Positions 1 to 15,321 of a stretch of DNA of 64,000 bases are shown one piece after another. The stretch is from Notolepis coatsorum (Eukaryota > Chordata > Actinopteri > Aulopiformes > Paralepididae). The notes beneath the pieces were generated by a model. It was not told the origin of the DNA and ran no database searches. It was given only the letters and a program-made list of their open reading frames with translations. Made by a program: the position numbers and the translations under genes. Position 1 is the stretch's first letter. Every line of letters begins with the position of its first letter. The DNA lies in the NCBI GenBank assembly GCA_963971535.1, contig OZ020593.1:13650598-13714597 (forward strand). The letters are read 5' to 3'.

Positions 1-32
1 GCAAAACTAGATTTTAGGTCTGTGATGAAAAA

Positions 33-156
33 GGGCCTCGCGGGAAGGGGGGCCTCGCAAAAAAAAATAATAATAATAATAAATAATAATAAAAAAAATT
101 AATAAATTTTTTTTTTTTTTTTTTTTTTTTGTGAGGCCCCCCTTCCCGCGAGGCCC
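33..156. repeat. Inverted repeat with AT-rich loop
   Basis: A 26-base GC-rich arm at 33-58 is matched as reverse complement at 131-156 with one mismatch. The spacer is almost pure A/T (TAA repeats, then poly-T). This would fold into a strong hairpin. Its origin, foldback element or locally inverted duplication, cannot be decided here. Confidence 0.7.
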
Positions 157-200
157 TGTGCGACCGCACTGCTCGCACACCCCCTGAGGCGGCCCTGCAT

Positions 201-228
201 ACACACACACACACACCCACACACGCAC
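201..228. repeat. (CA)n microsatellite
   Basis: Short CA dinucleotide tract with one interruption. From 229 to about 590 I see no recognisable gene or element; the long minus-strand reading frame across 99-443 has no recognisable domain. Confidence 0.8.
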
Positions 229-589
229 TTTTGGTAATGGACACATGTGAATGGTAAACATCCATCTTGGGCCCCTATGAACAATTTGATGCCATTAAAT
301 GGTGACCCCGGTGTCACCTGTAATGGTGGCCGGCATCGACTCCACCGGCCCTGGGAACAATATGATGAGCAATTTATGGACGATGACCTATGACCCGTTG
401 TCCTCCGCAGGCTGACCCCTGCAGTGTCTTCAGTAATGGGCACACATTACCATTGAATGGGGGGAAAGTTATTGTTACCTTTGCGTGTTCTCCACTTCCT
501 CTTTTACATTTTGGATGGTATGTATAGCCACAATTTGAACACAATTAGGCATATTATTTTATTCTATTCTTATTCTTAGGCAATTTGTT

Positions 590-690
590 TTGTTATTCTT
601 ATTCGTGACTTGTTCTGTCTACATGTTGTATGTGAGCAATTTGCAGTGTCAAATTTCCCTCGGGATAAGTATTTCTATTCTATTCTATAT
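590..690 (+). mobile_element. Non-LTR retrotransposon 3' end
   Basis: The segment ends with a TTTCCCTCGGGATAA-type box followed by TTCTA pentamers. The same box and tail recur in inverse orientation at 27240-27490 and 28385-29010, so this is a dispersed LINE 3' end. From 690 to about 1080 nothing further is recognised. Confidence 0.5.
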
Positions 691-1084
691 CATCATTTCT
701 GCTGGAAAAGGGGGACAATGCTTCAGTTAGCCAGTAATTGATCTGTCGTCGTGGTATTATTGGGGTTCCGATCGTACTGTGTGTGGTGTCGAAACGACAC
801 GGAGCATACAGATAATGGGACACAGTATTAGTATTAACAACGTGTTAATTCAAAGCGTATTATCGATGATTGACAGGACCCATGGCGCAGGTCAATTGTG
901 ATAACGTATGAATGCATGCTGTCTATTTTTAATACACATTTGATGTCTGCGCACATTATGCATTGCTTTTATTTAGTCAATTCTCTGCTCATTTTATGCC
1001 AATTCTCTGCTCATTAGTGTCTATATTTTTGCCAATCGTATGCTATTTAATTGTATGCCTATGTCTATTTATGTCTACATTTCT

Positions 1085-1160
1085 GCTGTGAAGCACTTTG
1101 GGCTGCAATTATTGTATGAAAGGTACTATACAAATAAAGTTTATGGTCATTATTATTATT
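1085..1160 (+). mobile_element. LINE/SINE-type 3' tail
   Basis: The segment reads TGTGAAGCACTTTGGGCTGC, then a CTATACAAATAAAG box, then ATT triplets. This is the widespread fish retroposon tail of the L2-like kind. Only the tail is visible. Confidence 0.55.
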
Positions 1161-1168
1161 GTCCTTAA

Positions 1169-2019
1169 CACTTTCAGTGCCGGCCCTAACGTTGATTAAT
1201 GTCCTTGAGTGCCATCATCCACTTCAATGATAGCGTTAAAAACGCATAATCTATGTTTTAAATTATGGCTATGTGTCTAATCTGCCCTTCGCTTATCAAT
1301 GACTTGTTTGCAGTCAACATTGTCGAAACGGATTGTTTTTTAATCGGTTCATATCCTTTTTATAGCATTTCGAAAAGCTATCGTTTTCTCGAAAATATCC
1401 GGAAAATAGAAAGATTCCCTCATAAACGGCATTTATTGGAATATTCTCGAATACACTAGACACGTTGTCATTTGTCGGCCTATTTATGAATCATTTTCAA
1501 ATAAACGCTAGATTATCGATAGTATATGTGTACTTATGCACGCTATAGAAGCGAGCTGAGAAATCGATTACCTCATTTCCTCAACATCACACACACACAC
1601 ACACATACACATACGGGACACGCTGTTATCTCAGTAAATACAGCTCTGATTATCCTAAAACTGGTAACATAGACTCCTTACCTTAGATCAGATGTTCTCC
1701 AAAAAGATTATTCCAATTCCTGATTGCCATTCCAAATATCGATTGCGTTTATTGATTGATTATTGGCTGCTGTAAGTATATATTCCAGGCTGCTTTCCAA
1801 CTCACGATCACTTCCATGTTCATCAGATCCCTCGCCAGCATAGTGGAGCGAGGAGGCTCCCCCTCCACAGATCCACCAGTATAATCGAATGGCCTGCAGT
1901 ATAATCGAATGGCCTGCAGTTCAGATTGCTAATAAAAAAAATCAAACGACAATTCGCGTCGTCGGCACTCAACGGGGGGCATGAAAAGACAACATAACAC
2001 GTCGTTGGCACTCAAAGTG
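1169..2019. mobile_element. Non-autonomous piggyBac-like element
   Basis: The element is bounded by TTAA at 1165-1168 and 2020-2023. The inverted termini begin CACTTTCAGTGCC on the left and CACTTTGAGTGCC on the inverted right end. TTAA duplication with such termini is characteristic of the piggyBac superfamily. At 851 bp with no transposase-like frame it would be a deletion derivative. It contains a 21-bp tandem duplication near 1880-1921 and a short CA tract near 1590. Family assignment is an inference from the ends. Confidence 0.7.
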
Positions 2020-2380
2020 TTAAAGGAACACACCAACTTTTTGGGAAATTAATTTATTTGCCATCTACCCTGGAGTTAGACCAGCGGATACATACCCTTT
2101 TCTTCTCTGTGCGTGCATTAGGCTTAGGGAACAGCCGCACTGTTAGCCTAGCTTAGCGTTATTCACTGGAAGTAGGTGTGATAGTGTAGCCTAGTCACAG
2201 TTCCCAACAGTCACAAAATGCACTCCAAATACAACTCCAAAACGTTCCTGTAAACATGTTGTGACCTGTGTATTTACCACGTTGAGAAATACAATTTAAA
2301 AAATAGTACATTTTCGTTTTCTAAGCAGATAGGATATACTCGGAACTATTTTTTGCCCATACCACTGCTGCCTGGGCGCA

Positions 2381-2447
2381 GTGATTTAATCACCTCAAAA
2401 GCCCTGTTTTTCCAAAAACAATAGGGCTTTTGAGGTGATGAAATCAC
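2381..2447. repeat. Perfect-type hairpin, 25-bp stem
   Basis: Arm 2381-2405 pairs with 2423-2447 with one mismatch. The 17-base loop contains its own GTTTTT/AAAAAC complement, so the stem can extend. The flanking sequence between 2024 and 2633 shows no gene or recognised element. Confidence 0.75.
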
Positions 2448-2633
2448 CGTGCAATTTAACATTAACGAAAATATAGGCTATATTACATAAAAAAATATAT
2501 ATAATATAACAGCAGAGAAGGCTTTGCTGGCCCTGACAACCCACCTCTGACTAAAACACCTGTAGGACATAAGAGGCTGCTGGTACCATCACAAGATGTT
2601 TGCTTGTCACATGTGGTGATTGTGTTGCATCTG

Positions 2634-2955
2634 GGAGGCAGCGGTGGCCTAAAGGTTAGAGAAGCAGGTTTGTGACCGGAAGGTCGCCGGTTCGATCCCC
2701 CGGACCGGCAGGAAAAATCTGGGCTAGGGAAGTGAATTAATAACTCTCTCCCATACCCTTAACACCAACTGCTGAAGTGCCCTTGAGGAAGGCACTTAAC
2801 CCCCAACTTCTCCAGTGGAGTTGCTCAGTGGCTCAACGGTGTCAGACTGTGGTTGTACTGGGCAGCAGCTCCCAGGTGTGAATGGAACTGTGTGAATGTG
2901 AAGCAGGGCGTAGCTGAAAAAGAGCATCCGTGCTCAGAGAACCTACCTACAAAAT
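2634..2955 (+). mobile_element. tRNA-derived SINE, V-SINE-like
   Basis: The head carries pol III promoter boxes: A-box-like GTGGCCTAAAGGTTAGAG and B box GGTTCGATCCC near 2690. The central part contains CCCTTGAGGAAGGCACTTAA, the conserved core typical of fish V-SINE/DANA-type elements. It ends in a (TA)n tail near 2955. Confidence 0.75.
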
Positions 2956-2992
2956 ATATATATCTGTGTTTATGATGTGTGTGTGTAAGATA

Positions 2993-3735
2993 TGATAAGA
3001 TAGTCCTTTATTGATCCCCTTGGGGAAATGCAGGTATCATAGCAGCATGGTGGGGGGGGGGGGTACAGGTATGGGCAGGCTAATAGTAGAAGACGTAAAT
3101 GTAGGCAATGCAATTATAGTATAGATAAAAAAAATAAGCAGTGTAAACTATATAATTAACTCTGAATATAAGAATATGAGCAAGTAAACAGTGTAATCAA
3201 AGGTGCAGATGAGCGTCTGTATGCCCTATTAGTTATAATATACTGTAGTAGCGACCCTGGGATTTGGGTCGGTTGGTTGGTCAGCCGAGCTGTCACTCTG
3301 TACTCCGCCAGAGCAGGGCTGGCGCCGGCGACGCTATTGGTCGAGGGGGCAGGGGCTGACCTGGGGAGGGTATAAGAGGGTGTGGCACCCAGGGTGCGCT
3401 CTCTTGAGGCGCGGGAAGTGGTAGCGATGAGTCACATGTATACTGCAACCTATGTGTTGTAATAAAGTGAACTGAGAACTATAACAACCTGCCTCGTGAT
3501 TCGAATAACGTGCTAAACCATAAAACGTTACAATACGTTACAATAAATATAGGCAGTAAAACACTTAGAATCTGAATACATACTGTGAGTAAGTAAAGTA
3601 AACAGTATACACAGGCGCAGTATACATAAGGTACCCTAACTCGCATGATATACGTCATAGTTATACGTTATACAGTACGTTGTAGTCCGGGCAGTTTAGG
3701 TGGTAACATTCAGACACACTGATCAGACATGCCTA
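2993..3735 (-). mobile_element. Dispersed Rex-type LINE 3' end, split by an LTR
   Basis: On the plus strand it starts GATAAGATAGTCC, then TTTATTGATCCCCTTGGGG, so the element reads on the minus strand and ends in a TATCT-type tail. The same sequence, including the CAGTATACAC...GGTACCCTAA stretch, recurs at 45265-46080, with partial copies elsewhere. The solo LTR at 3244-3532 interrupts it. Assignment to a Rex1/Babar-like LINE is tentative; family identity across the window is seen directly. Confidence 0.55.
3244..3532 (+). mobile_element. Solo LTR, Ty3/gypsy-like
   Basis: A 289-bp TG...CA element with a perfect 4-bp target duplication (ATAC at 3240-3243 and 3533-3536). Inside are a TATA-like GGTATAAGAG near 3368 and an AATAAAG signal near 3460, in the order expected of an LTR. 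No internal coding region is present, so it is a solo LTR. It sits inside the LINE 3' end described above. Confidence 0.75.
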
Positions 3736-3745
3736 GTTCTGCTGC

Positions 3746-3746
3746 C

Positions 3747-3784
<38 letters not shown>

Positions 3785-3838
3785 CGTGCGTGTGTGCGTG
3801 CGTGCGTGTGTGCATGCGTGCGTTCGTGCGTGTGTGTG
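3746..3838. repeat. (TG)n/(TGCG)n microsatellite
   Basis: TG dinucleotides grade into TGCG and TGTGCG units. The tract abuts the 5' border of an endonuclease-encoding LINE fragment. Confidence 0.9.
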
Positions 3839-3839
3839 T

Positions 3840-4537
3840 CCCACATCTTAGATGGTTGCCATGTATACAGGGGCCTCTACATAAGTAGGCATGACACAAT
3901 AGTAGATTTGATAGCGAAAGAAATCTCTTCTATTTTTAGGTCCTCCATCACGCTGTTTAAGCATTCTACTGTTAAGCTAAGCATGTTTAACCTGTGCAAT
4001 GATGATTCTGTGTTCTCTAATATTACAGCTAACACCCCTGATGTCTTTGTTGTATATGAACACCTTAGGGAGGTGTCCATTCTTGAGGTTGGCTGTACTT
4101 TTGACTACAGCTTAGAAGAAGCCTTTCTAACCAAAGTGTTGAAATACCAACAGCTACAGCAGACCATCTCACAGCTAGGCTACATATTTTTAGTTTTTAT
4201 CTTTGGCAGCCTAGGGCATGTGCACAATTGGGTTGTGAGGGGCCTACAAATAGCCGGTCTCCCCAAAAGGAAGGCCAAGCAGTTAGCCAGGTACTGCTCA
4301 GTATCAGCTATTATAGGAAGGCGCTCAATTTGGAGGAGGCGTTGTTTCCTCTTTACCCATGATTCGTGTCCGATGTGTCTGTTCAGCCATACTGTATAGT
4401 AACAGCGTTCTGCCGTCCATGCTCTTTGTAAGTGGCTGTTCTTTCATACTTTCTGACTGCACTGGCAGTGTTTATGTCCTTTGTATGAGGCTTCCTTGTA
4501 CTTCTGTTCATGTGGACAAAAATAAACATTTCAAATG
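3840..4537 (+). mobile_element. 5'-truncated RLE-type LINE in (TG)n
   Basis: A non-LTR retrotransposon copy consisting of the C-terminal endonuclease coding region and about 150 bp of 3' UTR. It ends CAAAAATAAACATTTCAAA and runs straight into (TG)n at 4538-4552. The 5' border is also (TG)n. A second, shorter copy of the same 3' end follows at 4600-4679 and again ends in (TG)n. The element therefore either targets TG repeats or carries a TG tail. Confidence 0.7.
3842..4399 (+). CDS. Restriction-like endonuclease domain of a LINE (partial)
   Basis: The reading frame is open from the TG repeat to a stop at 4399. It carries RHDTIVDLIAKEI, then PDVFVV about 57 residues further on, EVSILEVGC...FD, and KVLKYQ. 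This is the order of the PD-(D/E)XK-type endonuclease found at the C terminus of R2/NeSL/R4-superclade LINEs. IFGSLGHV corresponds to the conserved G-x-LG stretch after the nuclease core. A C/H pattern resembling the preceding knuckle is only partly visible. The reverse transcriptase is absent, so the copy is 5'-truncated and cannot move itself. It would nick target DNA to prime reverse transcription. The lack of stops or frameshifts over about 180 codons suggests recent insertion. Clade (R4/Rex6, Hero or NeSL) is unresolved. Confidence 0.7.
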   Translation, partial: HILDGCHVYRGLYISRHDTIVDLIAKEISSIFRSSITLFKHSTVKLSMFNLCNDDSVFSNITANTPDVFVVYEHLREVSILEVGCTFDYSLEEAFLTKVLKYQQLQQTISQLGYIFLVFIFGSLGHVHNWVVRGLQIAGLPKRKAKQLARYCSVSAIIGRRSIWRRRCFLFTHDSCPMCLFSHTV

Positions 4538-4599
4538 TGTGTGTGTGTGTGTAACTTTGGTTGCCATTGTCAATTTGGGCACGACTGTATCAGAATAAC

Positions 4600-4862
<263 letters not shown>

Positions 4863-5089
4863 GTACATGCATACTGCTGTTCCCATTATTCTTTACCAAG
4901 AGCAACGGAACAACATCACTGTGGCCAGAATTACAACCCATTTGCACAGACGGATGTGTCTCGCACAAAGGAAGCGTTCCACACCGCGAGCCCTCTTTAC
5001 CGAGCCTCCCACCGCGCCGGAATACATTGCAATACATTAGTGCGACCGACCGAGAGAGGTATATATATATATCTCCTATCTATCTACAG

Positions 5090-5410
5090 ACGGCAATGGA
5101 GATGTGATTAGCTTTGATCCAGCCGGGCTCTTTTTAGGCCCACCGCCGCCGCCGCTGGCTTTGACAGGCCCGGTGTGGGAATCTGTCAATAGAAGGTAAT
5201 CAAATCACACAACCGCGTGTGAGAGCCCGACATCACACATCTCGCCCCACAACACAAAGAGCGGTTTGTGCGCGGGGGTGGGCTACTTTCGGCTGGTGCA
5301 TCGCAATGAATGGATATTAGAAAGCGTTGGGATTTATCCACAATCGCTGAGCTTTTATTGCACTGTTTACTCCTGTTTGCATGGTGTTTATAATGGCCCC
5401 TTTCCCTGTG
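5090..5410. promoter_or_regulatory. Candidate non-coding regulatory element
   Basis: Non-repetitive, balanced sequence unlike the surrounding debris. It has paired TTGACAG/CTGTCAA motifs near 5160 and 5186, TTTATTGCACTGTTTACTCC near 5355, and octamer-like TTTGCATGG. These resemble TALE, HOX and FOX sites but are common by chance. No coding signature. Conservation cannot be tested here. Confidence 0.2.
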
Positions 5411-5419
5411 CCACCCCCC

Positions 5420-5970
5420 CCCCCCCCCCACACACACACACCCCTTTTACGAAGCCGGTGGTGCAATAATGGAAGGAACACTTTCACCCCCCACCCCACC
5501 CCCCCTACCCTATTCCTATTTTCTTTGGTGTATAAGGTGTGGGAATGCAATTTCCTGGCCGGATCCATATACAGTTGCACGAGGCTGTGTATGTGGTTTC
5601 AATCAGGAGGAAAAATGCTTATGTAGTAGGCAGGGTGATTCTGGCCCCTCGTCCTGGCAGGAAACACACACAGTGGAGAGATTTATAAAGCTGTTTATGC
5701 AGCCTGGATACAGAGCGAACACGGGCACTGGGGGGAGGGGGGGGGGGGGGGTCGTTTCACACCCTCTCGCTCTTCCACCCCCCCCCCCCCCAACCCAGAG
5801 GCAGCTGCCTCCTTTACACAAATCCCCACACAAATCTCCCCCAAAACAGATTTGGGTTTGTTTTCCTGACGGAAGTTTGTCTTCTGCCCTCCACCTGTCA
5901 AACTTTATGTGCCGCGTAAACACAATGTTCCCCTCGCGCAACACACAGCGTGCACTCCTGCACCCGCACG
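5420..5970. other. Unassigned, with C and G homopolymer runs
   Basis: Contains poly-C near 5415, a G run around 5730-5751 and a C run around 5778-5791 separated by about 28 bases. No gene-like frame or recognised element is seen; long proline-rich frames here are by-products of the C runs. Confidence 0.4.
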
Positions 5971-5974
5971 TACA

Positions 5975-6160
5975 GTATTGTTTACACTGTTTATTTTTTC
6001 TCATATTTTTATATTCAGATCTAATTGTATTGCCTATATTTATGTATTTCTACTATTACCCTGCCCGTACATGTGCCTCCCCTCCCCCCTCCCCCATGCT
6101 GCTTGCACACCCGAATTTCCCCCAAGGCGATCAATAAATGAATATCTTATCTTACACACA
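5975..6160 (+). mobile_element. Rex-type LINE 3' end
   Basis: Ends AATTTCCCCCAAGGCGATCA, then ATAAATGAATATCTTATCTT. This matches, on the plus strand, the family of 2993-3735, 25590-25840, 35050-35300 and 36387-36530. Confidence 0.55.
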
Positions 6161-6259
6161 TATGCACGCACACACACATATACAAATCATATTTTAGCCA
6201 CATGCTAACGGTACTTCTAACTGCTGCCTGGTGACACACACTTAACATTCCCTTCACAT

Positions 6260-7303
6260 AGGGTGACCAGGTGTCCCCCTTTTGGTTGTACTGTCCCACC
6301 ATTTGACCAAATGTCCCGCGTCCCTCAAATTGAGAGGATGTCCCTCTTTTCGAAGCCAAAAAAAACATGTGTCTAAAAGCCCCTCCCTACAGACAGTAAA
6401 CGTAGCAACCCGCCTCTTGTCCACACACATTGCTCTGATTGGTTATAGTACTTTAGCGCGCTGCTTGCCTGCTTGTGACGTGACTGAGACTGAGTCGTAC
6501 CTCATATCGCAAATCTGATTGGTCAAAAAAAACACAACAACATTACAAGCAAACTAGTTCAAGATGGAAAGCAGTAAAAAGAAACGGACCTGCAGTTACA
6601 ACCAAGACTGGCAAACGACACATGACTGGGTGAGGCAGATGGCAGGCAATCCGCAGCAGGCTTTCTGAGTTTTGTGTCATAGTTCATTTTCAATTGCGCA
6701 TGGAGGAGAATACGACTTGAAGCGCCACAGTGGACGTGAGTCTCACTTGAAAGTGGCTCACCAAAAAGAAACATACGTTTCTTTTTAAACCAAACAATGA
6801 TAGCCAGACGGACAAGGTCACTGCAGCTGAGATAACAAGTGTCTATCACACAGTACAACACTCCCATTCATACAGGTCAGCCGACTGTGGTAACCTTTAA
6901 CCTTTGATTTAAATCTATTCGGTGAAGACCATGGCAGTTATTCTAATATAGAAACACAATTTATTTGTATTATTATTTTTGTATTATACTACACTGTTTT
7001 CCCTAGTTCTGTGTTAACAGGGAATATCAAACACAAGACATTCCTGTCAAGTGATGACGTTTGAATATTTAAAATAGATGTTAGGTGGTATTTAATTTGT
7101 ATTTATTTTGATTTAACCTTTAACCTTTGATTTAAATCTATTCAGTGAAGACCATGGCAGTTATTCTAATACAAAAATTTACATTATCTATCTGTCCCAC
7201 TTTGTCCCACTTTGTCCAACCAAAATCTTACTGTTGTCCCACTTTGTCCCACCAAAATCTTACTGTTGTCCCACTTTTGGACTTTTTGCATCTGGTCACC
7301 CTA
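6260..7303 (+). mobile_element. hAT-like transposon relic
   Basis: The ends are inverted (AGGGTGACCAG at 6260, CTGGTCACCCT at 7292-7302). It is flanked by CCTTCACAT at 6251-6259 and 7304-7312, an 8-9-bp duplication as expected for hAT. A decayed frame starting at 6564 (MESSKKKRTCSYNQDW) and a later piece reading DKVTAAEITSVYHTV resemble N-terminal BED/zinc-finger regions of hAT-family proteins; stops and frameshifts lie between them. A segment of about 65 bp is directly duplicated inside (6893-6960 and 7116-7180). Tandem GTCCCAC-rich repeats occupy 7190-7280. Confidence 0.7.
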
Positions 7304-7384
7304 CCTTCACATGTTACTGTACATGTTCTAACTGCTGCCTGGTGACACACACTTAACATTCCCTTCACATGTTACTGTACATGT

Positions 7385-7475
7385 TCTCAAACGTCTTCAT
7401 GTTAAGGACCCCACATTGAGAGTTAATAGGCCACCCTGGAGGTCCCCGGACCCCACTTTGAGAACCACTGTCCTT
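7385..7475. mobile_element. hAT terminal fragment
   Basis: Ends GGACCCCACTTTGAGAACCACTG, a terminus common to fish hAT/Charlie-like elements. The other end is not visible. A similar end lies in klhl10 intron 2 near 9812-9830. Confidence 0.35.
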
Positions 7476-7609
7476 GCAAACCATGATTTGATCAAACCAA
7501 CACACTGGTTGTAATTTATTCACAGAAATGAAGAATACGGACGGAAGTGAGGTTTTTATACTGTATACTGTACATATTATTTACACAAACTATGTTCATA
7601 TGTGTATGC

Positions 7610-7751
7610 ATTGGTATGTGTGTGTGTGTGTGTGTGTGTGTACGTGCATGCATGTGCGTTGTTGTGTGTGTGTGATTGCCGTCTTGTATTTGCTTATGTG
7701 TGTATATTGATGTTTACTATGTAATCATTGTCTTACTGTACCATGTGCTTG

Positions 7752-7823
<72 letters not shown>

Positions 7824-7852
7824 TGTGTGTCTGTGTGTGTGTGTTTGTCAGG
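7610..7852. repeat. (TG)n microsatellites
   Basis: Two TG tracts at about 7616-7675 and 7753-7852 separated by unique sequence. No retroposon tail like that at 4538 is apparent beside them. Confidence 0.85.
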
Positions 7853-8049
7853 TGTCCAGTATCTCAGTGAGGAGAGATGTTAGCCTCCATATGAGAGTTA
7901 TCTGCAATCTGCTTGAGTTAGGGGTGCAATTCCTAACAGGCTCAACCATATGGATAAAAATACCCATATTATTACATTACACAAACGAAAAACAGATATT
8001 GTTGAAATACTAGAAGAAAGAAACGTCACCACCTTTGGCTGATAGTCAT

Positions 8050-8055
8050 TTATTA
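8050..8055 (-). promoter_or_regulatory. Probable klhl10 polyadenylation signal
   Basis: AATAAA on the minus strand, about 95 bases beyond the klhl10 stop codon at 8148. It gives a short 3' UTR. Cleavage would fall near 8030. Confidence 0.5.
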
Positions 8056-8147
8056 ATTTCTTAGGACTTCTTCTGGAGTGGTCTAATAAATGTTTACGGT
8101 TCTTAGATGGATCCCCCCGCTGCCTCCTCCAGGGGTCACTGCAGGGG

Positions 8148-13524
<5,377 letters not shown>

Positions 13525-13690
13525 GGCGCTTGTTTCAAGTGGTGATTTTTAAATTGTATCTACAGAATATATACAAGCTTACAGACAAGTAGCCGGAAAC
13601 AACAAGTGAGATCTTCACTTGTCTTCTGAGATCTAGCTCTTTTGAGAGAATTGTTGAATAGATACACAAATGTTCTAGAATGTTTGATTA

Positions 13691-13763
13691 TGACATCATA
13701 CTGTGACATCACAATGGAACATCATACTGTGATGTCATACTGTGACATCATACTGTTACATCA
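13691..13763. promoter_or_regulatory. Cluster of CRE-like octamers upstream of klhl10
   Basis: TGACATCA at 13691, 13704 and 13743, its reverse complement TGATGTCA at 13730, and a variant TTACATCA at 13756. Each differs from the canonical CRE TGACGTCA by one base. They lie 167-240 bp upstream of the klhl10 ATG on the gene's 5' side. CREM/CREB control of spermatid genes is established in mammals; whether these variants bind is unknown. The sites also form an irregular tandem repeat. Confidence 0.35.
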
Positions 13764-13779
13764 CAACGGAACATATTTG

Positions 13780-14940
13780 AGTTCCATTTGAATAATATAA
13801 ATAATATGTATGATATAATATACACATTAACTGCCACGCAGTTTGCCCCTCTCATACCACTCTCTGCCACCACTCTAAGCCTATGGAGATGTTCACCTTC
13901 TTTGCAGGGCTATAACTTTTTAAATTGTATTGCTAAATTGACATTACTATGGCCCATTCAACATCGATTATCTATTGTTCAGGATGTAGGAAGGTTATAC
14001 CTTTTCATTCTTAGATTCATACGAAAATACCGTCTAGAATATAAAAGATTTTATCGTTTTCTGCAGTAATTCCTAGAACGTGAGTTATAGGCATAAACGC
14101 ATATAGATTATCAACTGCCGTTTGTTGCCGATACACAATATATTAAAAATTTCAACTGTACATGATCCTAAACATTATGACTCATCATGCGCGGATGAAC
14201 GGGGGGGGGGGGGTAGTTTATAATTCCGTGATCGTCAGTAAATGCTTTATGTAGTATGGGTGATATATTGATCAGAGCAGTTTGCATTAATAATAATAAA
14301 CAATCACGCTGAAAGTAACGTTACTGTCCTCTTACCGTTCGCCGATGAGACTGGAGGAAAAAGATCCCACTTATTTGACGGTGATCGACTAGATCCATTT
14401 CCGGTTTGTATGGCGAAATAAACGTCCAAATCATATCGATTATTGAGTTATGGCAGCGATCCATATACACAGATGTGTGTCTAGAGTCCCCCAACAATAT
14501 GTGCCTGCCGGATGCATTTCCCAGATGCACGGAGATCACCAGAGATCCATTTCCGGTTTTAACTTGCCCGATCATCCACCAGGCGGCGGTATTGAAGCGT
14601 TGCATGGTTGTGCCGAGTCCCACTGTCTCAGCCGAGGCTGTGTGAGAGAATTATGAATACCATGGCGAAATGTTTTTATATGATCTCAATAACGTCGTAC
14701 GCCGTGGAATGGCGGAATTAGCATGACCTTGAAACACGTTGTACGACGTTTTTGGCGGGGGATGTGTTCAAATATTTTTTTTTTATTAAAATTTAAATAC
14801 ATTTTAAATAATAACGTTATTTATATAGCACCATTCATACAGGTTGCAGCTCAACGTGCTTTACACAAAAAACTAAACAAAAGGATAAAAAATTATAATA
14901 ATAATTACAATCGCTCCATAACAAAGGATGGAAATTATAA
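13780..14940. other. Unassigned region upstream of klhl10
   Basis: Holds a G run near 14200 and a GC-balanced stretch at 14320-14660 in which ATCCATTTCCGGTTT occurs twice (14391 and 14547), an ETS-like core. There is an L2-like tail on the minus strand near 14815-14880. In tetrapods another gene starts head to head with KLHL10, so a promoter here is possible, but I recognise no exon. Confidence 0.3.
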
Positions 14941-14951
14941 TATATTAAAAT

Positions 14952-15313
14952 TAGGGATGTCCGATATTATCGGCCTACCGATATTATCGGCCGATATTGG
15001 CATTAAAATGTGATATCGGAAAATATCGGTTTCAATTTTTTTTTTTTTTAATCTATAACCTTTATTCACCCAGGCAAGCAAGTAAGAACAAATTCTGATT
15101 TTATTTATTGTCAAAAGTATGCATAATGTTGTGTTAATTCCACAACAAGAGATATGTAATGTTAATTACCTGAAATTATTCTGTTTTTTGGGGGGGGGGA
15201 ACCCTGCATATATCGGTATCGGTTGATATCGGTTGATATCGGTATCGGAAATTAAGAGTTGGACAATATCGGTATATCGGTATCGGTAAAAAAGCCAATA
15301 TCGAGCATCCCTA
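14952..15313. mobile_element. hAT-like MITE with TATCGG-repeat ends
   Basis: 362 bp with termini TAGGGATG and CATCCCTA, flanked by a perfect 8-bp duplication ATTAAAAT (14944-14951 and 15314-15321). Both subterminal regions are rich in CGATAT/TATCGG repeats. The centre has no coding frame. A sister copy lies at 42127-42538. Confidence 0.8.
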
Positions 15314-15321
15314 ATTAAAAT

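Noticed and set aside
3752-3840. Cys-Val-rich and Thr-His-rich frames in TG tracts here and at 4680, 7753 and 29091
   Set aside because: They are direct translations of dinucleotide repeats and have no other content.
5186-6004. Proline- or glycine-rich coding regions
   Set aside because: Frames are driven by C and G homopolymers and overlap on both strands.
14321-14623. Minus-strand 100-codon frame as a klhl10-neighbour exon
   Set aside because: The peptide does not resemble the expected neighbouring genes or any family I know.
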